The position numbers and the translations under genes are program-made. 64,000 nt of DNA from Streptomyces sp. NBC_00234 (GTDB taxonomy: Bacteria > Actinomycetota > Actinomycetes > Streptomycetales > Streptomycetaceae). Each line of letters begins with the position of its first letter. Position 1 is the first letter of the stretch. Below the pieces are notes generated by a model. That model did not search any database and was not told the DNA's origin. It was given only the letters and a program-made list of their open reading frames with translations. Location of the stretch: NCBI RefSeq assembly GCF_036195325.1, contig NZ_CP108101.1:7006001-7070000 (forward strand). Reading direction: 5' to 3'. Shown in pieces: positions 1 through 7,421 of the stretch.

Positions 1-2
1 GG

Positions 3-1568
3 GAACCCTCCGCCGCCGTCCTGCCGGAGGTCATCGCCGTACTCACCCGCCGCCGCACCGACCTGCTCGACCCGTACCTCGCCGAAATCCCGCCCTACGG
101 ACGCTTCCTCACGCACGGCGCCGCGTGGACACCACCGGTCGGGGACTGCGCGCGGTGGGTGCCCCGCCAGCAACTGGCCGCCGCCAGGACTCTGACGCGG
201 GCGGCCCGGGACGAGAAGCTGCCCCTGTACACACGGGCCGGGGCGATCGCCGATCTGGCCCGCATCCCCGGACACGGCGCGGACGCGGTACGCGAATGGA
301 CCGGATCGGCCGATGTGGTGCTCGCCGAGGCGGCCCTCGCCGCACTCGCCCGGACGGACGTGCCGGCCGACGCGCTGCCCGCGCTGCTCGCCCACACCGG
401 CGACGACCGGGCCCGCGTCGCCGTGTACGCGGCGAGCCGGGCCGCGCTCCACACCCGTCCGTCCACGCTGGGCGCACTGCTGCGCGAGCGCACCGCGCCC
501 GGCACCGGCAAGGTGACCAGCCGCAAGGAGATGGTCAGACTCGCCGCGACCCGGCTGCCGTCGGACCTGGCCGCGGACCTGCTCGCCGAGGCGTACGCGA
601 TGCCGGACCAGCATCCGGACGTCCGGGCCGCGTGCGTGGCGTTCGGTACGGATCTGCTCGGCGACGAGCGGATGTGGGAGGTGATGACGGACGCGGCACG
701 CGGTGAACGCGCCCTGTGCACCGCCGTGCTGCGGGCGCATCCCGCACAGCTGCCCGAGGCCCACCGCCCGCGCTACGCGCGGCTGGTGCAGGAGGTGTGC
801 GCCACCGACGACGAGGAGCTCGCCGCTCTGGCCCACCGCACGCTGGTGCACTGGGTGCCCTGGGCCCCCGGGGCCTGTGACGTACTGGTGGCGGCGGTCA
901 CCGGCCTGGACCGGCGCGGGGCCTGGCGGTCGGCGGCGGACGCACTGGTCGGCGCCGCCTTCGTCACTCCGGAGGCGGCACTCGCCCTGAACCGGACCCT
1001 GTTCGCGCTGGCCGTCGACGACACCGCCGACGAGGCGGGAAGCGCACGGGACCGGCCGGCCAGACAACGGATCGTGCAGGCGGTCCGCTCGCTCACCGCC
1101 CGGGCGATGCCCCGGCACGGCACCGCAGGGCCCGTGCTCTCCGCTGCCGGCGAGGTCCTCGCCCGGCACCGGGACTTCGTACCGCAGGCGGCCGAACTGC
1201 TCGTGCACGCCGTCGACCTGGATCCGGAGACCGGGCCGGGCGCGCTGCACACGGCGCTGGCCAGGCTCGCCGGGCTGCACGAGGGGCGGCCGGTGCTCGC
1301 CTCCCGCACGGCCACGACACTCGGCAAGCGGATCGGCTCCGCCGGCCGGTCCGCGGGCGGCGACACCGAAGCGCTGCTCACCGTGGCCGCACGGCTCACC
1401 GGGAGCGGCGGCTGCGCCGAGGGGCTCTTCGCGGCGGCGATCACCGCGGCGGCCGGGCGGCGCACCGCTTGGACGGGACCGTGGCGCACCCAGCTGAGAC
1501 TGCTGCGCCAGCACCCGGTCGCCGATGTGCGGGACGCGGCGTACGCGCAGGTGACGGCAGCGGAGTGA
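3..1568 (+). CDS. HEAT-repeat-like protein (5' end outside window)
   Basis: The frame is open from the left edge with no stop, so the N-terminus lies outside the window. An internal GTG at 159 is in frame, but the reading continues upstream of it with normal coding character. The visible part, about 520 residues, is almost entirely alanine- and leucine-rich helical pairs, such as runs of LLAEAYAM and LAALARTDVP type. It has no catalytic motif, signal peptide or membrane segment, which is the appearance of HEAT/ARM solenoid scaffolds. Such proteins usually mediate protein-protein contacts, but I cannot name a partner. The stop codon lies inside the stem of the strong hairpin at 1564-1599. Confidence 0.6.
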   Translation, partial: EPSAAVLPEVIAVLTRRRTDLLDPYLAEIPPYGRFLTHGAAWTPPVGDCARWVPRQQLAAARTLTRAARDEKLPLYTRAGAIADLARIPGHGADAVREWTGSADVVLAEAALAALARTDVPADALPALLAHTGDDRARVAVYAASRAALHTRPSTLGALLRERTAPGTGKVTSRKEMVRLAATRLPSDLAADLLAEAYAMPDQHPDVRAACVAFGTDLLGDERMWEVMTDAARGERALCTAVLRAHPAQLPEAHRPRYARLVQEVCATDDEELAALAHRTLVHWVPWAPGACDVLVAAVTGLDRRGAWRSAADALVGAAFVTPEAALALNRTLFALAVDDTADEAGSARDRPARQRIVQAVRSLTARAMPRHGTAGPVLSAAGEVLARHRDFVPQAAELLVHAVDLDPETGPGALHTALARLAGLHEGRPVLASRTATTLGKRIGSAGRSAGGDTEALLTVAARLTGSGGCAEGLFAAAITAAAGRRTAWTGPWRTQLRLLRQHPVADVRDAAYAQVTAAE

Positions 1569-1599
1569 GGGCGCCGGGCGACGGCCCGGCGCCCTCACT
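1564..1599. terminator. bidirectional terminator hairpin
   Basis: A perfect 16-bp stem (1564-1579 with 1584-1599) closes a 4-base GACG loop between two convergent genes. It includes the stop codon of the upstream gene. There is no T-tract, as is usual for Streptomyces terminators. Confidence 0.8.
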
Positions 1600-1607
1600 C
1601 CCCGCGG

Positions 1608-2582
1608 CTATGCCTTGCCGCGCGCGACCATCCGCGCCTTGCGGGCGGCCAGCTTCTCGTCGAACTTCGACGCCTCGCTGTCCAGTCCGCTCATGTACAT
1701 CCCGAGCTCTTCCTGCGCCTTGAGACCCTCCGGGCCGAGCCCGTCGATGTCGAGGACCTTCAGGTAGCGGAGCACCGGCTGGATGACGTCGTCGTGGTGG
1801 ATCCGCATGTTGTAGATCTCGCCGATCGCCATCTGGGCGGCGGCCCGCTCGAAGCCGGGCATGCCGTGTCCGGGCATCCGGAAGTTGACCACGACGTCGC
1901 GTACGGACTGCATCGTGAGGTCGGGGGCGAGCTCGAAGGCCGCGCCCAGGAGGTTCCGGTAGAAGACCATGTGCAGGTTCTCGTCGGTCGCGATCCGCGC
2001 GAGCATCCGGTCGCAGACCGGGTCGCCCGACTGGTGGCCGGTGTTGCGGTGCGAGACGCGGGTCGCCAGCTCCTGGAAGGCGACGTATGCGACGGAGTGC
2101 AGCATCGAGTGGCGGTTGTCGGACTCGAAGCCCTCCGCCATGTGCGCCATCCGGAACTGCTCCAGCTTGTCCGGGTCGACGGCGCGCGAGGTGAGCAGGT
2201 AGTCGCGCATCACGATGCCGTGACGGCCCTCCTCGGCGGTCCAGCGGTGCACCCAGGTGCCCCAGGCGCCGTCGCGGCCGAAGAGGGAGGCGATCTCGTG
2301 GTGGTAGCTGGGGAGGTTGTCCTCGGTCAGCAGGTTGACCACGAGGGCGATCTTGCCGATGTCCGTGACCTTGGACTGCTCGGCCTCCCAGGCCTGGCCG
2401 TCCTCGAAGATGCCGGGGAAGTTGCGACCGTCGGAGAACGGCACGTACTCGTGCGGCATCCAGTCCTTGGCGACCTTGAGATGGCGGTTGAGTTCCTTCT
2501 CCACCACCTCTTCCAGTGCGTACAGCAGCTGGGCGTCTGTCCACGCCTTCGAACTGCCGAGGTGGGGAGAGGTGATCGTCAC
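1608..2582 (-). CDS. acyl-[acyl-carrier-protein] desaturase
   Basis: The 324-residue product is a soluble di-iron fatty-acid desaturase of the FA_desaturase_2 family, which introduces a cis double bond into ACP-bound acyl chains using ferredoxin and oxygen. The two iron-ligand helices are visible: EEGRHG at about residues 116-121, and DENLHM at about 199-204, the second E/DExxH. Length and order match the family, and there is no membrane segment, as expected of the soluble class. It is transcribed away from a promoter region carrying three copies of a CGTAGGTTA-type 9-mer (2606-2642), so repression by a dedicated regulator is likely. The downstream end is the shared terminator at 1564-1599. 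Confidence 0.92.
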   Translation of the reverse strand: MTITSPHLGSSKAWTDAQLLYALEEVVEKELNRHLKVAKDWMPHEYVPFSDGRNFPGIFEDGQAWEAEQSKVTDIGKIALVVNLLTEDNLPSYHHEIASLFGRDGAWGTWVHRWTAEEGRHGIVMRDYLLTSRAVDPDKLEQFRMAHMAEGFESDNRHSMLHSVAYVAFQELATRVSHRNTGHQSGDPVCDRMLARIATDENLHMVFYRNLLGAAFELAPDLTMQSVRDVVVNFRMPGHGMPGFERAAAQMAIGEIYNMRIHHDDVIQPVLRYLKVLDIDGLGPEGLKAQEELGMYMSGLDSEASKFDEKLAARKARMVARGKA

Positions 2583-2605
2583 GGGGGCTCCTGGGGACGG
2601 GAGAA

Positions 2606-2642
2606 TTACCTACGGCTTCGTAGGTTACGTGACCGTAGGTTA
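2606..2642. promoter_or_regulatory. repeat operator upstream of the desaturase gene
   Basis: Three copies of one 9-mer lie within 37 bases, 24-60 bp upstream of the desaturase start. CGTAGGTTA occurs at 2619-2627 and again at 2634-2642. TTACCTACG at 2606-2614 is the inverted form with one mismatch. The first two form an inverted repeat with a 4-base centre and the third is a direct repeat 15 bp on. This is what a TetR-type lipid regulator site looks like, but the regulator is not identifiable here. Confidence 0.55.
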
Positions 2643-2698
2643 AAGCGAGGGTAAGGCCGCAGCCAAGCCCGTCCCCCGGAGCGCCCGATTACGCCCCG

Positions 2699-3475
2699 TT
2701 ATGTGTGCAGGTCGCGGACGCGTACGGAGAGGCAGGTCACGCATCCTTCGAGCTTCTCGTACTCGCTGATGTCCACCACAACGGGTTCGAAACCGAGCTC
2801 GGAGAACAGCTCGGCGGACTTCGGCGCGCTCGCGGCCATCAGCAGTTTCCCGCCGCCGAGCAGCACCACGTGCGCGCCCGCCTCCTCCGGCACCGGAAGG
2901 AAGCGGCCGAAGACGGAGACCTCGTCGACGAGCGGCGGGTACCCGATGACCGTGCCGTCCGGAAGTGCCGTCACCGCGGACTTGAGGTGCAGCACCTTGC
3001 TGACGGGTACGGCCACGACGCGGGCGCCCAGCGGCTCGAAGGCGGCCCGGAGCTGCCGCACCCCCTCGGCGTTCGTCCGGCCGCCCCGTCCGACGTAGAC
3101 GGTGTCGCCGGTCTTGAGGACGTCCCCGCCGTCGAGCGTGCCCGGGGCGCGCACCCGGTTCACCGAGCAGCCGAGCCGGACCAGGGCCTCCTCCACGCCG
3201 GGGGTCTCGCCCCTGCGGGACTCCGCCCCGGACCGGGCGATCAGGGCGACGTTGCGGAACATCACCACGGCGTCCTCGACGAACACGCTGTCCGGGAAGT
3301 CGTCGGCGGCGGCCACCTCGACGGTCTCCCAGCCGTGCTCGCGCAGGGCCGCGCCGTAGCGGTCCCACTGATCGTGGGCGAGGGCGACGTCGACGGGTGT
3401 GCGTTCCAGGTGGGTGACGAGTCCCTCGGCGAGACGCGGACCCGCTCGGCGGACGAGGGCTTTGGTGCTGGACAT
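2699..3475 (-). CDS. ddaH: dimethylarginine dimethylaminohydrolase (DDAH)
   Basis: This 258-residue member of the guanidino-group-modifying (amidinotransferase/ADI-fold) superfamily hydrolyses methylated arginines to citrulline and methylamines. Motifs of the DDAH branch are present in order: FVEDAVVMF at about 46, GTLDGGDVLK near 116, the catalytic histidine in VLHLKSAVTAL near 163, and the nucleophilic cysteine in GCVTCLSVRVR near the C-terminus. The length is typical. Its stop is only about 60 bases from the desaturase promoter, so the two may share transcription, although their functions are unrelated. Arginine deiminase is less likely because that enzyme is about 400 residues. Confidence 0.9.
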   Translation of the reverse strand: MSSTKALVRRAGPRLAEGLVTHLERTPVDVALAHDQWDRYGAALREHGWETVEVAAADDFPDSVFVEDAVVMFRNVALIARSGAESRRGETPGVEEALVRLGCSVNRVRAPGTLDGGDVLKTGDTVYVGRGGRTNAEGVRQLRAAFEPLGARVVAVPVSKVLHLKSAVTALPDGTVIGYPPLVDEVSVFGRFLPVPEEAGAHVVLLGGGKLLMAASAPKSAELFSELGFEPVVVDISEYEKLEGCVTCLSVRVRDLHT

Positions 3476-3608
3476 GGGCGGTGCTCCTCAGGGTCGGTCC
3501 CGGTCCCGGCGGCGGTGTACTCAGAGCTGTCGGCGTACTCGGAGTGACTGGCGCACGGGGACTCGGGAGATCGGTGGTCGTGGTGGGGGGTGACCGGCGG
3601 GGGAGGGG

Positions 3609-3803
3609 TCAGTGCAGGAGGTGGTCGGCCGCGCCGGATTTCACCGCGGAGATCAGTGCCTGCAGGGCCTCCACCGAGTCGCTCACGTAGGTGCCGGTGT
3701 CGGTGGTGGACCCGATGTAGGCCCTCCCCTGACTGTCGAGCCCGAAGCGGAAGCAGTTGGCGCCCTCGCTGCAGAAGGCTTCGTCCCAGTTGATATCGGT
3801 CAT
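3609..3803 (-). CDS. DUF397-like small protein
   Basis: This 64-residue acidic protein begins MTDINWDEAF at 3803, 11 bases after the stop of the XRE regulator gene. The layout WDEAFCSEG...NCFRF...YIGSTTDTG...ALISAVKSG is a divergent form of the DUF397 pattern (W-x-S-S, NCVEVA, DS, F/W-x-A-F-L-x-G-K). In Streptomyces, DUF397 genes sit beside WhiJ/AbaA-type XRE regulators, where they are thought to modulate the partner regulator. The function is inferred from this pairing, not from any catalytic motif. An 8-base RBS-like GAGGAGAG precedes the ATG. Confidence 0.65.
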   Translation of the reverse strand: MTDINWDEAFCSEGANCFRFGLDSQGRAYIGSTTDTGTYVSDSVEALQALISAVKSGAADHLLH

Positions 3804-3814
3804 GATCTCTCTCC

Positions 3815-4666
3815 TCAGAGGTCCTGGGCTATACATCGGATGAAGTCGCGCGACTCCCGGACCGGCAGGGCGAGCGTGCGCAGCCGCTCCAACAGGCCCC
3901 GGTATCGCCTTAGTTGCATGTCGGCGTCGAGCAGCATTGAACCGTGCGAGGAATCGAGCTGCACAGTGTCCAACTGCGGGACCGCTGCGCCGACATAGGT
4001 GAAGGACTGCCCGGCCCCCGGGAATCCGCCGGCCGTGAACGGAATGACGCGGACAGTGATCCGGTCCCGTTCGGACTGTTCCAGGACGTGCTCCAGTTGC
4101 GCTCCCGCCACTTTGGGGCCCCCGAACTGCATGCGCAGCGCGGCTTCGTGGATCACCGCCTCGTACAGCGGCGGCAGGTCCCGCTCCAGCACCTCCTGGC
4201 GGCGCAGCCGCAGGGAGAGCCGTGCCAGCAGGTCCGGTCCCGGCAGGCGGGGGTCGGCCGTGTCGAAGACCGCCCGCGCATGCTCCTCGGTCTGCAGGAG
4301 TCCGGGGATGTGGGTGGTGGTCGCGGTGTTCAACTCGACCGCGTGGTACTCCAGTTCGGCGATGTCGAGCAGGCTGGGAAGCAGTAGCCCCCGGTGTTCC
4401 TCCCACCAGCCGCGCGCCCGCTCCTGCGCCATCTCCGCCAGCAGGTCGACCAACCCGGTGTCCGGGCAGCCGTAGTTGAACGCGAGGGTGCGCACCCGCT
4501 CGGAACTTATCCCGAACCGGCCGGACTCGATGTTGGGAATGCGCGTGCGGTCGACTCCCAGCAGGGCGGCGGCCTGTTGGGCCGACATGCCCGACTGTTC
4601 GCGGAGTTTGCGGAGTTCGTAGCCCAGGCGTTGCTGGCGGGCCGTCGGGGTGCTTCTGGGCGGCAC
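3815..4666 (-). CDS. XRE-family regulator with DUF5753 domain (WhiJ-like)
   Basis: The GTG at 4666 is the best start because a GGAGAGG element sits about 9 bases upstream. The frame stays open to 4804, but that extension has poor coding character. The resulting 283-residue protein has an N-terminal helix-turn-helix at about residues 10-65 (LGYELRKLREQSG, AAALLGVDRTRIPNIESGRFG). A DUF5753 C-terminal region follows (LLLPSLLDIAELE, ATTTHIPGLLQTEEHARAVF). This family includes WhiJ and relatives that act with a DUF397 protein and an anti-sigma-like ATPase in developmental and antibiotic control. Both expected partners are adjacent, one downstream and one divergent. A small palindrome, AGCAC-T-GTGCT at 4722-4732, in the intergenic region could be its operator. 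Confidence 0.85.
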   Translation of the reverse strand: MPPRSTPTARQQRLGYELRKLREQSGMSAQQAAALLGVDRTRIPNIESGRFGISSERVRTLAFNYGCPDTGLVDLLAEMAQERARGWWEEHRGLLLPSLLDIAELEYHAVELNTATTTHIPGLLQTEEHARAVFDTADPRLPGPDLLARLSLRLRRQEVLERDLPPLYEAVIHEAALRMQFGGPKVAGAQLEHVLEQSERDRITVRVIPFTAGGFPGAGQSFTYVGAAVPQLDTVQLDSSHGSMLLDADMQLRRYRGLLERLRTLALPVRESRDFIRCIAQDL

Positions 4667-4816
4667 AGGGCGCGTCCTCTCCGTGGTGGGCCGGCGAAAC
4701 GACCGGAACGCCACAAGTAGTAGCACTGTGCTCCAGCGTGCGCTACGGTCGGTAATGCAAGTTACACACGGGGCGACCAAGTCCGCGTGTGATCGTCCGC
4801 ACATGTGCCGAGAAAT

Positions 4817-4954
4817 GTGAGTATCCGAATGAAGGGCGCACTGCGTTGCCTACCGGCCCCCGCACCTGCCGGACCCCACCCGCCGGTGGCGGACAATCTC
4901 AGCTATTCGTTCGCCCTTCCCGGCGGTGCGTACTGCGCGGGACTCGCCCGCTGA
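4817..4954 (+). pseudogene. apparent N-terminal part of the ATP-binding protein, cut by in-frame TGA
   Basis: Reading in the same frame as the ORF at 4958-5290, GTG at 4817 (or ATG at 4829) opens a stretch ending ...NLSYSFALPGGAYCAGLAR followed by TGA at 4952-4954. That sequence is the usual N-terminal strand and helix of Streptomyces HATPase_c proteins, and it connects directly with the downstream segment VNELMIRHGLKELRE. If the TGA were a sense codon, the product would be 157 residues, a normal family length. The possible explanations are a nonsense mutation, a sequencing error, or read-through/restart at GTG 4958, one codon beyond the stop. Confidence 0.6.
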
Positions 4955-4957
4955 GCC

Positions 4958-5290
4958 GTGAACGAACTGATGATCCGGCACGGTCTGAAGGAACTGCGCG
5001 AGACGGCTGTCCTCGCCGTTTCCGAACTGGTGGCGACCGCTTACCGGTTCACTCCGGACCGCGAGATGCTGCTGCGCATCCACTGGCAGTTCGATGCGCT
5101 GCGCATCGTCCTCTACGACCAGCATCCGGCCCACGAGACGGGCGAGCGGTCGGAGGACTGCCGTGAACGCCGCAGCGCGAGCATGTGGTTGCTCGCCGCG
5201 GCCGTCGACGCGCACGGCGGGGACTGGGGGCTCGCGCCCGCGGTGACGCCGTCCGGCGGATCGAAGACCTGGGCGTTACTCCAGCGATAA
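4958..5290 (+). CDS. ATP-binding protein (HATPase_c, anti-sigma/RsbW-like), N-terminally truncated
   Basis: This 110-residue ORF starts at a GTG immediately after an in-frame TGA (4952-4954). It carries the helix RETAVLAVSELVATAYRFTP, equivalent to the N-box of GHKL ATPases, in which V-SELVTNA-H is usual. Here the acidic E is present but the N is replaced (ELVATAYRF), as in the degenerate members that accompany WhiJ-type regulators. It lies divergent from the XRE/DUF397 pair, the standard arrangement of this trio. Because the first strand and helix are left in the upstream fragment (4817-4954), the protein may be inactive unless the stop is bypassed. Confidence 0.65.
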   Translation: MNELMIRHGLKELRETAVLAVSELVATAYRFTPDREMLLRIHWQFDALRIVLYDQHPAHETGERSEDCRERRSASMWLLAAAVDAHGGDWGLAPAVTPSGGSKTWALLQR

Positions 5291-5340
5291 GCGAGAGCAG
5301 TGTGCTGTGCCGGACGGCCGGGAAGGCCGGGCCGGGAAGG

Positions 5341-5757
5341 TCAGCAGGACCCGCCCAGCAGGTCGGACAGGCTCCGGTCGAGGTCCAGGAAACGGTGCTC
5401 GTCACCGACCGGCACCAATTCCTGTGCACGCTCCAGGAACCGGCGCAGCTCCGCGGTCCGCACATGCACCATGGCCACCCCTTCGGCGGCGTGGAACTCC
5501 AGGACCGTCCGCTCGTATCCGAAGGGCCGCACGCGTACGTCCCCGACGCCGGCCGGGCCGTCCACGCCCGTCGCGAGCAGTTCGCGCGAGAACTCCCAGG
5601 ACACCTCCGTCCCCTCCAGCGTCGCAGGGGCGGGGAACGCCATGCGTACGGCGAACGGGTCCTCGCGGTCGTACTGCAGGGTGGCGGGCAGAGTTTCCAT
5701 CCGCGGAGCGGATGCGACCATGCGGGCCTGTACGGACTGCTCGATAACGCTGGACAC
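5341..5757 (-). CDS. SsgA-family sporulation/cell-division regulator (SALP)
   Basis: The 138-residue protein starts at GTG 5757 (VSSVIEQSVQ), with GAGGGAG about 6 bases upstream; the longer open frame to 6360 is discounted. Family hallmarks are LQYDREDPFAVRMAF near residue 27, SWEFSRELLATG near 53, GDVRVRPFG at about 72-80, and LVPVGDEHRFLDLD near 114. SsgA-like proteins (SALPs) are found only in sporulating actinobacteria and control septum site selection and peptidoglycan remodelling during sporulation; SsgB recruits FtsZ. The opening VIEQ and the PFGYERTVLEFHA segment resemble the SsgD-like branch more than SsgA or SsgB, but I would not assign a symbol. Confidence 0.9.
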   Translation of the reverse strand: MSSVIEQSVQARMVASAPRMETLPATLQYDREDPFAVRMAFPAPATLEGTEVSWEFSRELLATGVDGPAGVGDVRVRPFGYERTVLEFHAAEGVAMVHVRTAELRRFLERAQELVPVGDEHRFLDLDRSLSDLLGGSC

Positions 5758-5938
5758 GACCTGCTCCCTCTCGCGCGCGGTGAACGGTTCCCGGCATTGG
5801 AGTAGACGACGGAACTCCTCGTTTCGTGCACTGGGGTGCGGCGTGAGCTGCGTCACCGCGTGCCTCATTCCGCCATGTGCCCACTTCCGGGCGGTGCACG
5901 CTGGACGGCCCGCCGCCCGTGGGTTAGCTTCCAGCGCC

Positions 5939-7048
5939 ATGAAGGCCATGGGAAAGACGAGACGACTGATAGCAATGGGGCTGTGTGGGGCGGCTGTTAC
6001 CGCCGCTCTGGCCGCACCGAGCGCACAGGCCGCAGCGGACGCACCGGCAGGGCCGGAGCAGCTGACGGCGAGCTGGGCACTCACCGACACCGGCACGACG
6101 GCACGCTTCCGGGGGCTCGCCGCCGTCAGCCGCAGCACCGCATGGGTCGCCGGATCCAAGGGCACCGTCCTGCGGACCTCCGACGGTGGCGCGCACTGGC
6201 AGGACGTCTCGCCGCCGGGGGCGGCCGAGCTGGAGTTCCGGGACGTCGAGGCGTTCGACGGCCGCCGCGCCGTGGCGCTGGCCATCGGGGAGGGCGAGGC
6301 GTCCAGGGTCTTCCGTACGGACGACGGCGGGGCGACCTGGACGGAGTCCTTCCGGAACACCGACGCCCGGGCGTTCTACGACTGCATGACCTTCTTCGAC
6401 CGCCGGCACGGGCTCGCGATGAGCGACCCGGTGGACGGCAGGTTCCGCATCCTGTCGACCGACGACGGCGGCCGGAGCTGGACGGTGCTGCCCACGGCCG
6501 GGATGCCGGCCGCCCAGCCCGGTGAGGCGGGATTCGCCGCGAGCGGCCAGTGCCTGGTCAGCTCGGGTCCGAAGGATGTGTGGCTGGCCACCGGCGGCGC
6601 GGCCACGGCGCGGGTCCTGCACTCCGGGGACCGCGGCCTGACCTGGACCGCGGCCGAGTCGACGCTTCCGGCGGGCGATCCCGCGCGGGGCGTCTTCGGT
6701 GTCGCCTTCCGTGACCGCACGCACGGCATCGCGGTCGGCGGTGACTACCGCGCCGACCAGCAGTCGCCGGACAGCTCGGCGGTCACCTCCGACGGCGGCC
6801 GGGACTGGCGGCAGTCCGCCACCACGCCTCCGGCCTACCGCTCGGGCGTCACCTGGCTGCCGCACAGCCGGTCCGGCGCACTGGCGGTCGGTCCGACCGG
6901 TACGGACCTCACCCTGGACGGCGGCCGGACCTGGCGCACGGTCGACACCGGTTCGTACGACACGGTGGACTGCACGGCCGACTTCGGCTGCTGGGCGTCG
7001 GGGGAGAAGGGGCGGGTGGCGCGGCTCGGCGTCCGTCCGGGGCTCTGA
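5939..7048 (+). CDS. secreted YCF48/BNR-repeat beta-propeller protein
   Basis: This protein of about 369 residues starts at ATG 5939, with ATG 5948 as an alternative. A typical export signal is visible: basic KTRRLIAMG, a hydrophobic GAAVTAALA core, and an AQA-A cleavage region near residue 31. The mature part repeats the sorting-nexin/BNR-like motif S/T-DDGG-x-x-W about every 45-60 residues (TSDGGAHWQ, TDDGGATWT, STDDGGRSW, SGDRGLTWT, TSDGGRDWR, TLDGGRTWR), indicating a six- or seven-bladed propeller like YCF48/HCF136 photosystem assembly factors and sialidase Asp-boxes. In heterotrophs these are surface or periplasmic proteins of unknown partner. The catalytic residues of sialidases are not evident. 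Confidence 0.85.
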   Translation: MKAMGKTRRLIAMGLCGAAVTAALAAPSAQAAADAPAGPEQLTASWALTDTGTTARFRGLAAVSRSTAWVAGSKGTVLRTSDGGAHWQDVSPPGAAELEFRDVEAFDGRRAVALAIGEGEASRVFRTDDGGATWTESFRNTDARAFYDCMTFFDRRHGLAMSDPVDGRFRILSTDDGGRSWTVLPTAGMPAAQPGEAGFAASGQCLVSSGPKDVWLATGGAATARVLHSGDRGLTWTAAESTLPAGDPARGVFGVAFRDRTHGIAVGGDYRADQQSPDSSAVTSDGGRDWRQSATTPPAYRSGVTWLPHSRSGALAVGPTGTDLTLDGGRTWRTVDTGSYDTVDCTADFGCWASGEKGRVARLGVRPGL

Positions 7049-7067
7049 GGCCCCACCCTTCGGGTGG
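7039..7067. terminator. weak hairpin pair between convergent genes
   Basis: There are two short overlapping stems, GGGGC/GCCCC (7039-7054) and CCACCC/GGGTGG (7053-7067). They lie where the propeller gene and the convergent YciI gene end. Confidence 0.35.
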
Positions 7068-7102
7068 ACGACGATACTTTGCGGACACTCCCTAGGGGCG
7101 GG

Positions 7103-7390
7103 CTACTGCCGGTAAGGCTCCAGCCCGGGCGCGGTCTTCGTCGCGATGAACTCCGTGATCCGGTAGGCGCAGACGCCCTGCGCCGCGAAGGGGTCGGCCG
7201 CCGCGATCTTCTCGATCTGCGCGCGGTCGTCCCCGGCGGCCAGGATCACCCCGCCGTCGCGGGGATTCTTGCGGCCCGAAGCGAGAAACACCCCGGCGGC
7301 GTACTGGGCGTCGAGCCAGGTGATGTGCTCCTCCATCAGCGCGTCGACGCGCTCGACGGGGGCGGTGTAGGTCAACTCGAGTACGAACAT
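7103..7390 (-). CDS. YciI family protein
   Basis: The 95-residue protein is a complete YciI-like ferredoxin-fold domain. It begins MFVLELTYTAPVERVD and carries the conserved pocket histidine in EEHITWLD (residue 22). The DPF motif of the family is present in IAAADPFAAQGVC, followed by YRITEF. YciI relatives are small dimeric enzymes or ligand-binding proteins; one branch carries out chemistry in catabolic pathways, but the substrate here is unknown. It is divergently transcribed from endonuclease V with only 31 bases between start codons, so the two promoters must overlap. Confidence 0.9.
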   Translation of the reverse strand: MFVLELTYTAPVERVDALMEEHITWLDAQYAAGVFLASGRKNPRDGGVILAAGDDRAQIEKIAAADPFAAQGVCAYRITEFIATKTAPGLEPYRQ

Positions 7391-7421
7391 GATCGCCAGG
7401 CTACCTAAGCTGGACCCCACT

